64,000 nt of DNA, from contig OZ245814.1 of assembly GCA_965228415.1 (NCBI GenBank), positions 2,108,001 to 2,172,000 on the forward strand, given 5' to 3'. The position numbers and the translations under genes were made by a program. Under the pieces are notes generated by a model. That model did not search any database and was not told where the DNA came from. It saw only the letters and a program-made list of their open reading frames with translations. Source of the DNA: Agaribacillus sp965228415. GTDB lineage: Bacteria > Bacteroidota > Bacteroidia > Cytophagales > Cyclobacteriaceae. Of this stretch, positions 8,971 through 18,406 are shown one piece after another (the first letter of the stretch is position 1; every line of letters begins with the position of its first letter).

Positions 8971-10791
8971 TTATTGTTTAAAAACTTTTTTGACGATCCT
9001 ACCATACGCCGTTGTAATTTGATAATGAAAAATTCCCTTATATGATATGAGTTGCTGTGGCCAGCCAAGCTCGGTGAGCCCACCACGCACTGAAAAATAT
9101 TTATGATAAATTTCCTGGCCCAACCTGTCATATATTTTAAGCTGTACATTGCCCGAAGCAGGCAATTGAAGTCTGAATGTGGAACCAGCCGTAGCCGGGT
9201 GTGGAAAGATTACCAAATCCATTTTGCGGACGTGGGCACCGGGATTCTCATCGACGCCGGTCACAAGGCCTTTCGCATTTGTACCATAAGTTTCTCCAAA
9301 TACTTGTTCTTGTTCCCCCTCTGTCAATCTTAAAAATTGATTGGCTGAAACGTCATACATTTTCTCTACTCTTCCGCTCGACCAAAAAATGGTCAGTTCC
9401 TGAACTTTTTCGTTTTCTCCGAGGCCAAAATGAATCGGTTTAATACTTTGCCCAAGGAAATTAGCACCATGATTAAGACGGTGCTGATATTGCTCCGTTC
9501 CGGTTTTAATTCTCAATACTGTCCCAAAAGCATTCCGGTTACTAGCAGTGCCTTCTAAAGCTATCTGAAGCCAATTGCCTTTTTTATCGATCAGATTGTT
9601 AAGCAAAACAGGGCTTTCTCCCCAATTGCCGACCAGTATATCCAGATCCCCATCCCGATTATAATCAAAGACTTCCATTCCCCTTGCATCCGTATAAAGG
9701 TTCAGGCCATAAATATGAGACATTTCATTAAATTCATCATTTTCAGCAACATAGAGGCGGTTATATTCCAAATCGCCACCTTCAAAAAAACGCTGATTTA
9801 CCACATACAGATCTTCGTCCATGTCGTGGTCCATGTCGAAGAACCTGGCTGACCATCCCCAACGGGCATCTCCCAGATTAACTTTACTGGCCATGTTACG
9901 AAATTTGGAACCATCGTTTACAAAAAATGGATTAGTATGTACTTGCCATATATTGGTGAGGTAAATGTCAAAATCACCGTCGTCACCATAGTCACAAATA
10001 TCCACTCCCATTCCATTGCCAAGATCATTTAATTGATATTCAGCAGTGACCTCTATAAAATGATCATCAGAATCATTTAAATAAAGGAAATTTGGCCCAA
10101 AATCATTGACGATGTATAAATCCTGTTTACCGTCTTTATTTACATCAAGCGGAATGCTGGTCCAGGTTTTTCCCACATCTTTTAATCCACTTTTTTGGCT
10201 GATATCGGTAAAACTACCAGTACCGTCGTTTCGATAAAGTGTATTGGGCCCGTACCAACTGCTTACATACAGATCCAGATCTCCGTCATTATCATAATCC
10301 CACCATAAAGCACTGGAACTATAGCCATCTTCACTTCCTTCAATCCCGGCCTGAATCGATACATTTTCGAAGGTACCATCTCTTCTGTTATGCCATAGCT
10401 GGTCCTTCCCATGATTGGTCAAAAACAAATCCGGGTAACCGTCATTATCATAATCTCCCCAGCTAGCTCCCATCTTTATACCTTCTTCCAGGAATTTATC
10501 CTTGTTATATTGTTGCTTGTCCAGACCTGAACTTACGGTTACATCCTGAAAGTCTTTTCCCGAGTTTCTAAAAAGTCTGTTCCAGGTAGCTGGATCATCA
10601 GATTTATAAGCCTCTCTTGCCACTACATAAATATCCAGATCTCCATCCTGATCAAAATCTGCCACCGCTATACCATTGGCAAATTGCATTTTATTTATGT
10701 TTGAAAAATCAGAGAATATTTCAAATCCTTGTGAAACTGCGGGCACGTAACGGCATAGCAAGAGTATCAATAGAAATAATTGGCACCTCAT
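8971..10791 (-). CDS. FG-GAP repeat protein with ASPIC/UnbV domain and T9SS C-terminal sorting domain
   Basis: 606 residues with an N-terminal signal peptide ending near 'PAVSQ'. Residues 35-400 carry FG-GAP loops ('DFDQDGDLDIY', 'DYDNDGYPDLF', 'DYNRDGDLDIL'), followed by an ASPIC/UnbV domain at about 405-485 ('HFGLGENEKVQELTIFWSSG'). The last 80 residues form a type A T9SS sorting domain, with 'VIFPHPATAG', 'VQLKIYDRLGQE' and a final 'GRIVKKVFKQ'. The protein is therefore predicted to cross the outer membrane through the type IX system and stay on the surface or be released. It is half the length of its neighbours and the only FG-GAP protein here with this signal. It follows susD of locus 1 after a hairpin. 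Confidence 0.88.
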   Translation of the reverse strand: MRCQLFLLILLLCRYVPAVSQGFEIFSDFSNINKMQFANGIAVADFDQDGDLDIYVVAREAYKSDDPATWNRLFRNSGKDFQDVTVSSGLDKQQYNKDKFLEEGIKMGASWGDYDNDGYPDLFLTNHGKDQLWHNRRDGTFENVSIQAGIEGSEDGYSSSALWWDYDNDGDLDLYVSSWYGPNTLYRNDGTGSFTDISQKSGLKDVGKTWTSIPLDVNKDGKQDLYIVNDFGPNFLYLNDSDDHFIEVTAEYQLNDLGNGMGVDICDYGDDGDFDIYLTNIWQVHTNPFFVNDGSKFRNMASKVNLGDARWGWSARFFDMDHDMDEDLYVVNQRFFEGGDLEYNRLYVAENDEFNEMSHIYGLNLYTDARGMEVFDYNRDGDLDILVGNWGESPVLLNNLIDKKGNWLQIALEGTASNRNAFGTVLRIKTGTEQYQHRLNHGANFLGQSIKPIHFGLGENEKVQELTIFWSSGRVEKMYDVSANQFLRLTEGEQEQVFGETYGTNAKGLVTGVDENPGAHVRKMDLVIFPHPATAGSTFRLQLPASGNVQLKIYDRLGQEIYHKYFSVRGGLTELGWPQQLISYKGIFHYQITTAYGRIVKKVFKQ

Positions 10792-10847
10792 CTCAGCTTT
10801 TCCTTTTGTTATATATGGTTAATCTCATATTTTTAAAAAACTACATC

Positions 10848-10880
10848 AAAAAGAATCCTTAATAACTAAGGATTCTTTTT
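10848..10880 (-). terminator. Hairpin after susD of locus 1
   Basis: A perfect 14-bp inverted repeat: AAAAAGAATCCTTA (10848-10861), 5-nt loop, TAAGGATTCTTTTT (10867-10880). Read on the minus strand it lies 17 nt past the susD stop and ends in a U-run, as an intrinsic terminator does; the A-run on the other side makes it symmetrical. It stands between susD and the FG-GAP genes, so it may end most susCD transcripts or stabilise their 3' ends. Confidence 0.8.
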
Positions 10881-10897
10881 GAAAGTGCTCCAATAAT

Positions 10898-12634
10898 TTA
10901 AAGGGCTGGATCAAAAGTTCCTCCCCAACCGGCGTTTTGTTCTAAATTTTCATTGCGTTGTATTTCACTCAGCGGAATAGGAAAAAAATAATATGATTCC
11001 GGCACAGTATTTAAATTGATCCCGGAAAAAAGATCTACCACCTGATAATCAAAATCCCGAGGTTCGTAAGTATAATTTGGAACGCCGTCAACCGGCAAAC
11101 CGGGTTTTAAGGTTGCCAGTAATCCCTGTTCTTTTGTTCCATTCAATTCAGTATCAAGCCTTCTAGCTCTTCTAAGATCCCAGAATCTTTTTCCTTCGTA
11201 AGCGAATTCGAGATACCTTTCAAAATAAATAGCATCTCTGATCTCTTGTCTTGAAGATGCTGTAATACCGTAGGTGTCCCCGGCTCCCGCCTCAATTCCT
11301 GCTCTTTCCCGAACTTCTCTCAGTGCGCTTAGCGCTTCATTACCTCGTCCCATCTCATTGGCCGCCTCAGCAAAATTCAATAACACTTCGGTATATCTGA
11401 TTTCTATCCAATCGACACTATTCAGGGATACCTGCTCCTGAATTAATTCAGGCTGAAGGCCTTTTCGTGGGAAAAAGCCGGAACGGTTAAAATCGGCCGT
11501 AGGTCCAAATCTATCTTCTGAACCAGCAAAATTTGCATCGGTGTATTGTCTTCTGCCGGCTTTTCCACTCAATTCAAACAAAAAGCCATTACCCACGATG
11601 TTGGCATAGAATCTTGGATCCCTGTTTTCCCAATAGGTTTGTATATCATAAGTATAGCTGGGAGAGTTGCCCGGCTGAAACCCATCGGCCATAGGATAGG
11701 ATTCGACAAATTTCCAGATAGGCTGATCTCCACCTGTAGAATTCTTGGATTCTGTTAAAGGCCTGACATTATCCTCTCTTCTTCCGTTTGTGCGATCCGG
11801 ATCGGAAAATATTGCTGTCATAATTGCCTCTGCATTTCCTTCATTAGCGGTGCTCCAGATATCGGCATAATTAGGTTCCAGGCCGAATCCCATGCTCTCC
11901 AGTTGATTTTTGGCGGTCTCATTGGCCGCCAAAGCATTAGCCCAGTTTTGATTATTGTATGGATCTACCGGATTAAACTGAGGACTGGCTTTATATAACA
12001 ATACACGTCCTTTGAAAGCTAAGGCAGCGGCAGCACCTATTCTTGCCCTATCTCCATCCACAAATTTCTCATTTCCCAATAACCTGATAGCCTCATCCAA
12101 ATCCCCTTCGATGAAGGAAAAAGTTTCAGCAGTAGATGACCGCGGTGTCAAAAGATCGTCGGTTAATTCCTGAGGTGTTTCAATGACCGGTACACCACCG
12201 TATACCCTCACTAAAAGAAAATAGCTCCACGCTCTAAGAAAATGTGCTTGCGCCTTAATTTTATTTTTGAAGCTTTCTTCCAAAGTACCGTCTTCGATCT
12301 CGGAGAAAAGTACATTTATTTTACGAATGTCCTGGTAGATACTTTCCCACTGCAGCCATGGATGTCCAGAAGCGGTAACCAATCCATCATCCAAAGTTCC
12401 GATTGTCTCGTCGGCGCTACCGCCATTGGTAAAACTTCCTACACCTACCACCGGCCATCCTGAAGGCATGACGCTTGCATACACATCTGCGAGGTAGGCA
12501 TTGGTGAGCTGTGTGTCATTCCATACAGCTTTGGGATCAAAGGCACCCAAATTCTGTACATCCAAAACATCATTACACGCTCCTGCCACGAAAAGCAATA
12601 TGGTTAGCCCTATAGTTTTTATTATATTTTTCAT
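10898..12634 (-). CDS. SusD/RagB family outer-membrane lipoprotein (locus 1)
   Basis: 578 residues with lipobox 'VAGAC', so lipid-anchored and, in this family, exposed on the cell surface. The helical TPR-like N-terminal half ('LTNAYLADVYASV', 'AQAHFLRAWSYFLLVRVYGGVP') and the C-terminal half ('YTEVLLNFAEAANEMG', 'RFWDLRRARRL', closing 'NAGWGGTFDPAL') are typical of the RagB/SusD family. These proteins capture the ligand and form the lid over SusC. The gene starts 14 bp after susC and is followed by a strong hairpin. It is longer than, and of a different SusD subtype from, those in loci 2 and 3. Confidence 0.93.
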   Translation of the reverse strand: MKNIIKTIGLTILLFVAGACNDVLDVQNLGAFDPKAVWNDTQLTNAYLADVYASVMPSGWPVVGVGSFTNGGSADETIGTLDDGLVTASGHPWLQWESIYQDIRKINVLFSEIEDGTLEESFKNKIKAQAHFLRAWSYFLLVRVYGGVPVIETPQELTDDLLTPRSSTAETFSFIEGDLDEAIRLLGNEKFVDGDRARIGAAAALAFKGRVLLYKASPQFNPVDPYNNQNWANALAANETAKNQLESMGFGLEPNYADIWSTANEGNAEAIMTAIFSDPDRTNGRREDNVRPLTESKNSTGGDQPIWKFVESYPMADGFQPGNSPSYTYDIQTYWENRDPRFYANIVGNGFLFELSGKAGRRQYTDANFAGSEDRFGPTADFNRSGFFPRKGLQPELIQEQVSLNSVDWIEIRYTEVLLNFAEAANEMGRGNEALSALREVRERAGIEAGAGDTYGITASSRQEIRDAIYFERYLEFAYEGKRFWDLRRARRLDTELNGTKEQGLLATLKPGLPVDGVPNYTYEPRDFDYQVVDLFSGINLNTVPESYYFFPIPLSEIQRNENLEQNAGWGGTFDPAL

Positions 12635-12648
12635 AGCTTTTTCAATGT

Positions 12649-15600
12649 TTAAAAGGTTATTTTAATGCCACCGGAGAATGTTTTCATGATAGGAAATGAG
12701 TCCAGTGTCTCCTGCTCGGCATCATGCTCATCAAACTCTGTTATAATAAACAGGTTGGAACCATTCGCAAATACCGACATATTTTCCACACCAAATCTTG
12801 TTGTAATATTTTCGGGAAGTGTGTAGGTAAGACTGACATTCTTCAGCCTCACATAGGCCCCGCTTCTATTCCAGAAGGTAGAGGCGCCATGACCAAGTTC
12901 AGGTCTTCCCCAGCCTTCAATCCGGGGATACCTTCCACCCGGGTTATCGGCAGAATAAGCATCTGTCCACAACTCAAAATATGGTCTGCCATCAATTTGA
13001 AACACGCCTGCACCACCGGTATTAATCGTTCTTACAAATTTATCGTATTTGGCTACTCCCTGGAATAAGACATCCAAGGCAAATCCCCTCCATGTAAATC
13101 CTCCTCTTATACCATAGTTGATCCTTGGTGCTGTATTTTCCGAAATAATGGTCCTGTCAAAATCATTAATAATGCCATCCGGGCCCTCTGCAAAGTCGGT
13201 ACCGTTGATGTCTTCAAACAGTATATCTCCCAGTTTTGGTGTTCGACCAAACTGGGTAAACCCTGACGGAAGTGCATCCAGGGTAGCCTGATCGCGGATG
13301 ATCCCTCTTGACACATACCCTACCAAGCGGTTTTGGCTTTTGCCGATCGGAGAGAAAATATCCAAAGTGCCATCTGCTACGGGGAATTTTACCCACTCAT
13401 CTCTGGCAAAACCCATATTTGCGCCAATGTTGAACTTTATGTCACTTCCAATATTTCCTTTGTAATCGGCTATGATCTCGAAGCCATTGATTTTTTTCTC
13501 TGCCACGTTGGTAGAGGGCAAGCCTGACCCAAAGGTTCCCGGAACTGTTGATATCGGAGATGCCAGTACATCGGTAATATTATTCCTGAATACATCTACC
13601 GCAATAGTGATCTTATCTTCCAGCAATCCGAGATCCAGACCTATGTTAATAGTATTATGTGTTTCCCAAGTAATGGATGGATTTGGTATAACAGCGGGTG
13701 TCGTTATACCAGCGCTTAATCCATCCTCAAAGAGATAGCTGCCGCCTCTTCTGAAGTTATTTTGAAACTGGAAGGGTGCAATGGGATCAGGCGAGGCCGA
13801 TGTTCCGTCAAAACCTGTTGAACCTATCGATCCTCTTAGCTTTAAGTTACTTATCAGCGATACATCAAAGAAATCTTCCTGGGATATTCTCCAGGCTGCC
13901 GATATTGAGGGAAAAAAGCCAAATCTGTTGTCTTCAGGAAACTTATATGACCCATCAGATCGAAATGAAAATTCCGCTATATATTTTTCATTGTAATTGT
14001 AGTTTACCCGACCAAAATAGGATACCCGTGCCGAGTTGCCTTCTCCGCCGGTAAAGTTCCGTCTTTCGGCACTGCTTTGCGTTCCTAAAATCTGATCAAC
14101 ACTCCTTGACAAAAGTTCATTGGCTGATCCCGAGAGGGATTTGGAAGAATTTTCAGCTATTTCATAACCAAGCATTGCATTAAGCCCATGTGCGCCAAAG
14201 GTATTTTCATATCTTAAAAATGCATTGAACTGATAACTTTCCTGCAACAGCACCACTTCGTCGATCCCTTCAAAGGTCCTGGCCAGATTATTAACATTTA
14301 CAGCACTCAAATCCAATGGACCAGGTGTGAACTGATCAGGACCGGTACTTCCAACATGTTGTATCCAGAAACTTCGGTTATGCAATACGAAATTCTTTTG
14401 ATTTCGCGTATCCTGTCTGTAATTTCCTAAAACACCTACGCTAAGTCCCTCAACTTTCGGAATATCAAGATCCACATTAATATTTGCATTAAATGTGTTA
14501 TAGACAATCCTTCTATAACCATCTCCTTTTACAATCTCGACCGGATTAAACCCACCATTTGTAACCGGGAAGCCATCGGGGTCATCACTTGTCGTGGGGG
14601 TTCCGTCAATTTTTGTGTAATGAGGCCGTAACCTCGACCAGTTAAAAGTGGATCTGTAAAAATCTGCGACGGTAAACCCTTCACCATTGTCCCAGTCAAA
14701 TGGCCAGTAAAATCTATCTGTTTCCCTCCTGTTTCCGCTGATGTTCGCCCCTATTTTCAGGTACTCATTTACCTTTGCGTCGACTTTAGCCCTGAAATTG
14801 TACCTGTTGAAATTGGTATTATCGTAAGTTCCGGAGGCTTTATTAAAGCCCGTTGAAAGAAAATAGGTCACGTTATCATTGCCGCCATTTACTGACAAAT
14901 TGTGTTGCTGAGATGTAGGGTCCTTAAAAATTTCATCGTTTACGTCCCTGAAGTTCACACCTCTTGCCCATTCCAGGACATCCTGACCATAAGGCGCAGC
15001 GTTTCCATTATGGATCTGTTGATTGTTTATATGAATAATCTCCTGTTCGGCCGTATAATCCTGTATAGGTTGCGTTGGAGTACTGACCGAAAAATTGTTA
15101 CTATATGTAAACCTGACTTTTCCGCTCTTTCCGGATTTTGTGGTGACCACCACAACGCCACCCGCTGCCCTTGCCCCATATATAGCTGCGGTAGCGGCAT
15201 CTTTCAAGAAAGAAATATTTTCAATTTCATTGGGATCCAATACATCAAATTGAGCTTTGTCGCTCACCACATTGTCGATAACGTATAAGGCCGCGGTGTT
15301 GGTTCCTCTTATGTTTATGGAAGAATTAGCTCCTACTAATCCCGAGTTATTAACAATCTGAACACCTGGCGCACGGCCAGCGAGACTATTCGATAATTGG
15401 GAAGTAGGTATTGATTGGATATCGTCCGCATTTAAGCTGATAGCTGATCCTGTCAGTGTGGCTTTCTTTTGTGTCCCGTACCCAACCACTACGACCTCCG
15501 ATAGTGTGGTGACATCAAGGGTCATTTGCAGATCAATCACCGATCTGCCATTTATCTCTACCTCTTCATTAAGATAGCCAACGTAAGTAAATACCAAAGT

Positions 15601-16152
15601 GGTGGCATCATCGGGAACGCTTATTTTATAATTGCCATCCGTATCAGTAATTGTCCCTACCGTGCTGGCTTTAACCAGCACATTTACACCGGGCAGCCCT
15701 TCGCCATTTTCATCCGTTACTTTGCCCGAAATATCTCTCGCCCACAATAGCTGCTCTGAAAACTTCTCGGTCAGCGCTTTATCCTTTTTACTTCTTCTGC
15801 CAACGTGAATGTTATCGTTGATCCTTTGAAATCTAAGCTGCGCATTTTCCGACATGAATAATAATACCTTTCCCAGCGATGTATTCGGTGAATTAAAATT
15901 CAAAACCGCGCTATCATCCACCTTGTTATGATGATAGGTGAATTTAAATGGCGTCTTCTGTTCCAAATCCGAAAATGCCTGAGACAGCGTAATGTTTTCC
16001 CAGGTGACGGATACCTGAATTTTATGGACACTTTCCCTCTGTGCTTTTCCTTCTTTTGCCATGAGCACGGTAAAAAAGAGTGTTTGAAGGAATGTGCCGT
16101 AAAGTAAAAGTTTCGACATAAGCAATATTTGCCTTAGTAGTTTTAAAATCAT
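12649..16152 (-). CDS. SusC/RagA family TonB-dependent outer-membrane transporter (locus 1)
   Basis: 1167 residues. After the long signal region (to about residue 38, 'KEGKAQ') there is an STN (secretin/TonB N-terminal) domain at about 46-117, which marks a transporter able to signal to a FecR anti-sigma factor. A CarbopepD_reg_2 domain follows at 139-226 ('SGKVTDENGEGLPGVNVLVK'), then the conserved 'LSEVVVVGYGTQKK', a plug domain ('VRGxN'-type segment 'INIRGTNTAALYVIDN') and a long beta-barrel ending in 'GGIKITF'. The STN domain agrees with the adjacent fecR and sigma genes. A second in-frame ATG at codon 12 is a possible start, since loci 2 and 3 share the same 'M[SA]K' position. Confidence 0.94.
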   Translation of the reverse strand: MILKLLRQILLMSKLLLYGTFLQTLFFTVLMAKEGKAQRESVHKIQVSVTWENITLSQAFSDLEQKTPFKFTYHHNKVDDSAVLNFNSPNTSLGKVLLFMSENAQLRFQRINDNIHVGRRSKKDKALTEKFSEQLLWARDISGKVTDENGEGLPGVNVLVKASTVGTITDTDGNYKISVPDDATTLVFTYVGYLNEEVEINGRSVIDLQMTLDVTTLSEVVVVGYGTQKKATLTGSAISLNADDIQSIPTSQLSNSLAGRAPGVQIVNNSGLVGANSSINIRGTNTAALYVIDNVVSDKAQFDVLDPNEIENISFLKDAATAAIYGARAAGGVVVVTTKSGKSGKVRFTYSNNFSVSTPTQPIQDYTAEQEIIHINNQQIHNGNAAPYGQDVLEWARGVNFRDVNDEIFKDPTSQQHNLSVNGGNDNVTYFLSTGFNKASGTYDNTNFNRYNFRAKVDAKVNEYLKIGANISGNRRETDRFYWPFDWDNGEGFTVADFYRSTFNWSRLRPHYTKIDGTPTTSDDPDGFPVTNGGFNPVEIVKGDGYRRIVYNTFNANINVDLDIPKVEGLSVGVLGNYRQDTRNQKNFVLHNRSFWIQHVGSTGPDQFTPGPLDLSAVNVNNLARTFEGIDEVVLLQESYQFNAFLRYENTFGAHGLNAMLGYEIAENSSKSLSGSANELLSRSVDQILGTQSSAERRNFTGGEGNSARVSYFGRVNYNYNEKYIAEFSFRSDGSYKFPEDNRFGFFPSISAAWRISQEDFFDVSLISNLKLRGSIGSTGFDGTSASPDPIAPFQFQNNFRRGGSYLFEDGLSAGITTPAVIPNPSITWETHNTINIGLDLGLLEDKITIAVDVFRNNITDVLASPISTVPGTFGSGLPSTNVAEKKINGFEIIADYKGNIGSDIKFNIGANMGFARDEWVKFPVADGTLDIFSPIGKSQNRLVGYVSRGIIRDQATLDALPSGFTQFGRTPKLGDILFEDINGTDFAEGPDGIINDFDRTIISENTAPRINYGIRGGFTWRGFALDVLFQGVAKYDKFVRTINTGGAGVFQIDGRPYFELWTDAYSADNPGGRYPRIEGWGRPELGHGASTFWNRSGAYVRLKNVSLTYTLPENITTRFGVENMSVFANGSNLFIITEFDEHDAEQETLDSFPIMKTFSGGIKITF

Positions 16153-16270
16153 AATTTTGAGTGTTTTAGTGAATAGTTTACTTACTAAAATGTCGCTTTA
16201 ATTATTCCGGACCTGACAGAAAGAAATAATTAAGGCGAGCCAGCCGGGTCCTTTAAGGATCCGGTTTTTT
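16138..16270 (+). ncRNA. Candidate antisense RNA to the susC start, locus 1
   Basis: Inferred from its end: a clear intrinsic terminator on the plus strand at 16244-16270, with no plus-strand gene to serve. A −7-like element AATATTTG (16124-16131; Bacteroidota consensus TAnnTTTG) would start an RNA of about 130 nt that covers the susC start codon. No convincing −33 element is seen. Antisense RNAs in this position are known from Bacteroides polysaccharide loci (DonS type). The boundaries are estimates. Confidence 0.3.
16244..16270 (+). terminator. Hairpin with T-run on plus strand, fecR-susC gap of locus 1
   Basis: The 9-bp stem CCGGGTCCT / AGGATCCGG (one G-U pair) with a short loop is followed directly by TTTTTT. 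It is a textbook intrinsic terminator for plus-strand transcription, although all genes around it are on the minus strand. In the fecR-susC direction the same hairpin has an A-run before it and no U-run after it. Confidence 0.65.
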
Positions 16271-16316
16271 GTTTAATCAGCTTGTGTTGTAATGCATAGT
16301 CTTAATTTTTGGATTG

Positions 16317-17339
16317 TTAATTGTCTCTTATGACGACCTGTTCTCCGATGATTTCATAGGTAAAGCCAAATTCGGAACCGTATCGGATCCCTTTTAACAC
16401 GTTTTCGAGTGATTCATTTTCAAATACACCACTAAAGGGGCCTTCAAACATTTGTTCCTTCTCCATCACAAATTGAACGCCGTACCACTTTTCCAGTCGC
16501 TTCACCACCTCCGCAGCCTCCTCTTTGTGAAATATTAATTTATTATCTACCCAACCAAAAACCAGGTCGCGGTCAAAGGAACCTTTGGCAATGGTGTTAT
16601 GAGAATAAGTCACCATTTCATTGGGAGCCAGCATAATGGTGTTGCCGCCTTCATCCAGCACAGATACCTTCCCACTAACCAGCGCCACCTGAATATCTTT
16701 TTGCTGCAAATCATTTTTTACGTAAAAGGAAGTTCCCAAAACCTTTGTGGTAATGCCTTCGGTGACGACCAAAAACGGCCGGTTTTCATCCCTGGTCACC
16801 TCAAAAAAAGCCTCACCCTCCAGATATACAATTCTACTGTCCGGCGCAAAATTCTCCGGATATTTGATGGTACTCGATGCATTGAGCTTTATCCTGGTAC
16901 CATCGCTCAGTTTGAAAGTAGTCTTCCTCCCGGCGGGATTAACTTTTGAGATATAAGAAATAACCTCCGCATCAGCATTTTCCCGGTTTGACAGATGGTA
17001 ATAAGAAAACGTCGCGATCATTATCACCGCCAGAACAGCAGCTACCCGGATAAAAACGGAACTATTTCTTGTCCGGGGAGCTGGACTGATAATACGACGA
17101 TTTTTTTTGTGAATATGATTGAACATATCCTCCTTTTCCTCCCTGGAAAGTTTGTGTTTTTGCTTATATCCGAGAGACTGAATGGTTTGCTTGGCAATTA
17201 ATACGGTTTCTAACTTTTCAGGATGATCCTGGATCCATTGTTGCCAAAACTGATTGGTTTCTTTATCATAATTCCGGACCCATCTGACAAAAAATTCATC
17301 TTCTAAAAAATCATATTCCGTATAGTCTTCATATTCCAT
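16317..17339 (-). CDS. FecR-type anti-sigma factor with DUF4974 domain (locus 1)
   Basis: 340 residues. The N-terminal cytoplasmic part (about 1-90) should bind the sigma factor, and a single transmembrane segment follows at about 95-113 ('VRVAAVLAVIMIATFSYY'). The periplasmic FecR domain has 'PAGRKTTFKLSDGTRIKLNA' and 'VYLEGEAFFEVTRDENRPF', and the C-terminal DUF4974 domain has 'EVVKRLEKWYGVQFV'. It should relay the state of the STN domain of SusC to the upstream sigma factor. It lies between the sigma gene (206-bp gap) and susC (164-bp gap with a hairpin). Confidence 0.92.
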   Translation of the reverse strand: MEYEDYTEYDFLEDEFFVRWVRNYDKETNQFWQQWIQDHPEKLETVLIAKQTIQSLGYKQKHKLSREEKEDMFNHIHKKNRRIISPAPRTRNSSVFIRVAAVLAVIMIATFSYYHLSNRENADAEVISYISKVNPAGRKTTFKLSDGTRIKLNASSTIKYPENFAPDSRIVYLEGEAFFEVTRDENRPFLVVTEGITTKVLGTSFYVKNDLQQKDIQVALVSGKVSVLDEGGNTIMLAPNEMVTYSHNTIAKGSFDRDLVFGWVDNKLIFHKEEAAEVVKRLEKWYGVQFVMEKEQMFEGPFSGVFENESLENVLKGIRYGSEFGFTYEIIGEQVVIRDN

Positions 17340-17370
17340 ATGGTCTTCTTATTATATTTTGATGTTTATA

Positions 17371-17425
17371 AATAGTAAGAGGAGAAAACAGAAAAATATG
17401 ACCCCAAAAAATTTCTTTTTTTTTG
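17371..17425 (-). promoter_or_regulatory. T/G-rich element upstream of fecR, locus 1
   Basis: On the minus strand this reads as a T-run, GGGGTCATATTTTTCTG, then TTTTCTCCTCTTACTA, ending about 32 bp before the fecR ATG. It resembles the elements at the same place in loci 2 and 3 (T-run, G-run, T-rich spacer, pyrimidine-rich box). A sigma-dependent promoter for fecR is plausible but not shown. Confidence 0.3.
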
Positions 17426-17545
17426 AAATAGGAGAAAATTTAATTCAACATGGCTGGCGGTGGTGTCGCAATACAATGCCATTTAGAGCCAGAAATGTAT
17501 CCGGAATGAGCGATCTGGTATTCGGTTTATAACGGGGCTGGTCCG

Positions 17546-18235
17546 TCAGAAAAGAAAAAGTAAGAGCAACAAAAACAGGATTTTTTCTAATAGAGGTCTT
17601 CGTAAAGTCATCCGCTTCTTCATGGTGGCAATAGCCCTGTACAACAGTTTTCTGGCAGATTTTGCTGTTTTTAATTCCAGCAACCCAGCCATTTCCTTGT
17701 AAGAAAACCCTTCGTAATAATAATAGATTATAGCTTGTCGCTGCCTTCTGGAAAGTCCGTTAATGATGGTTTCAAGCCTTTTCCCACGTTCCTCGGCTAA
17801 CTGGTTATTGATCAAATTCAATTCCGGAGAAACGGCTACCGTAAAACTTTCATCATAGTCCTGCAGCGGATAATGCGTGTATTTCCTTTTACGTTTAAGT
17901 TTGTCCAGGATCTTTCTTCTTAGAGCTACGTACAAATACGCTTTGACAGAATCCACATCGCTCAACCGGTTTTTATAATGATTCAATTCAATAAAAACAT
18001 CCTGAATAGCATCTTTGACCAATTCTCTGCTGGAAACTATATGGTAACCGTAATTGTATAAACCATCAATATATTTGTTATAAATATAGGAGAAAGCCGC
18101 CTCATCTCCTGCCTTAAGTGCCTGCCATGCTTCCTTATCGTGCTTAATTCTCGGTCCCCGAAAGTGTGGATCTGAACTTTGACCAGTCGATGGCAAAGAA
18201 TGGTGGGTAAAGTTATATTTTGGGTCAGCTTTCAA
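17546..18235 (-). CDS. FecI-type ECF sigma factor (locus 1)
   Basis: 229 residues. Region 2 is at about 45-110 ('AFSYIYNKYIDGLYNYGYHI', 'VKDAIQDVFIELNHYKNRL') and region 4 at about 155-215 ('INGLSRRQRQAIIYYYYEGF', 'SYKEMAGLLELKT'). The C-terminus is strongly hydrophobic ('LEKILFLLLLLFLF'). There is no ATG in the N-terminal part: the longest frame opens with TTG at 18235, with an in-frame TGA two codons upstream. An ATG nine bases upstream is out of frame; one extra T in the following T-run would join it to give 'MFEFLKADPK'. It should direct transcription of locus 1 when released by the adjacent FecR. Confidence 0.88.
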   Translation of the reverse strand: MKADPKYNFTHHSLPSTGQSSDPHFRGPRIKHDKEAWQALKAGDEAAFSYIYNKYIDGLYNYGYHIVSSRELVKDAIQDVFIELNHYKNRLSDVDSVKAYLYVALRRKILDKLKRKRKYTHYPLQDYDESFTVAVSPELNLINNQLAEERGKRLETIINGLSRRQRQAIIYYYYEGFSYKEMAGLLELKTAKSARKLLYRAIATMKKRMTLRRPLLEKILFLLLLLFLF

Positions 18236-18406
18236 AATTCAAACATAACCTAAGTTTAAGGATACTGGCAATTTATATTTTTTTCCCGGCCAGAACTACT
18301 ATTCAATTTGCCTGTTGTTATACGCAGTTTGCATCAGAGCACCTTTGACATCAAAAGATGCTTTATTGGCGAGGTATGGGGGATACCGATCAATAGTTTT
18401 TGGTTT

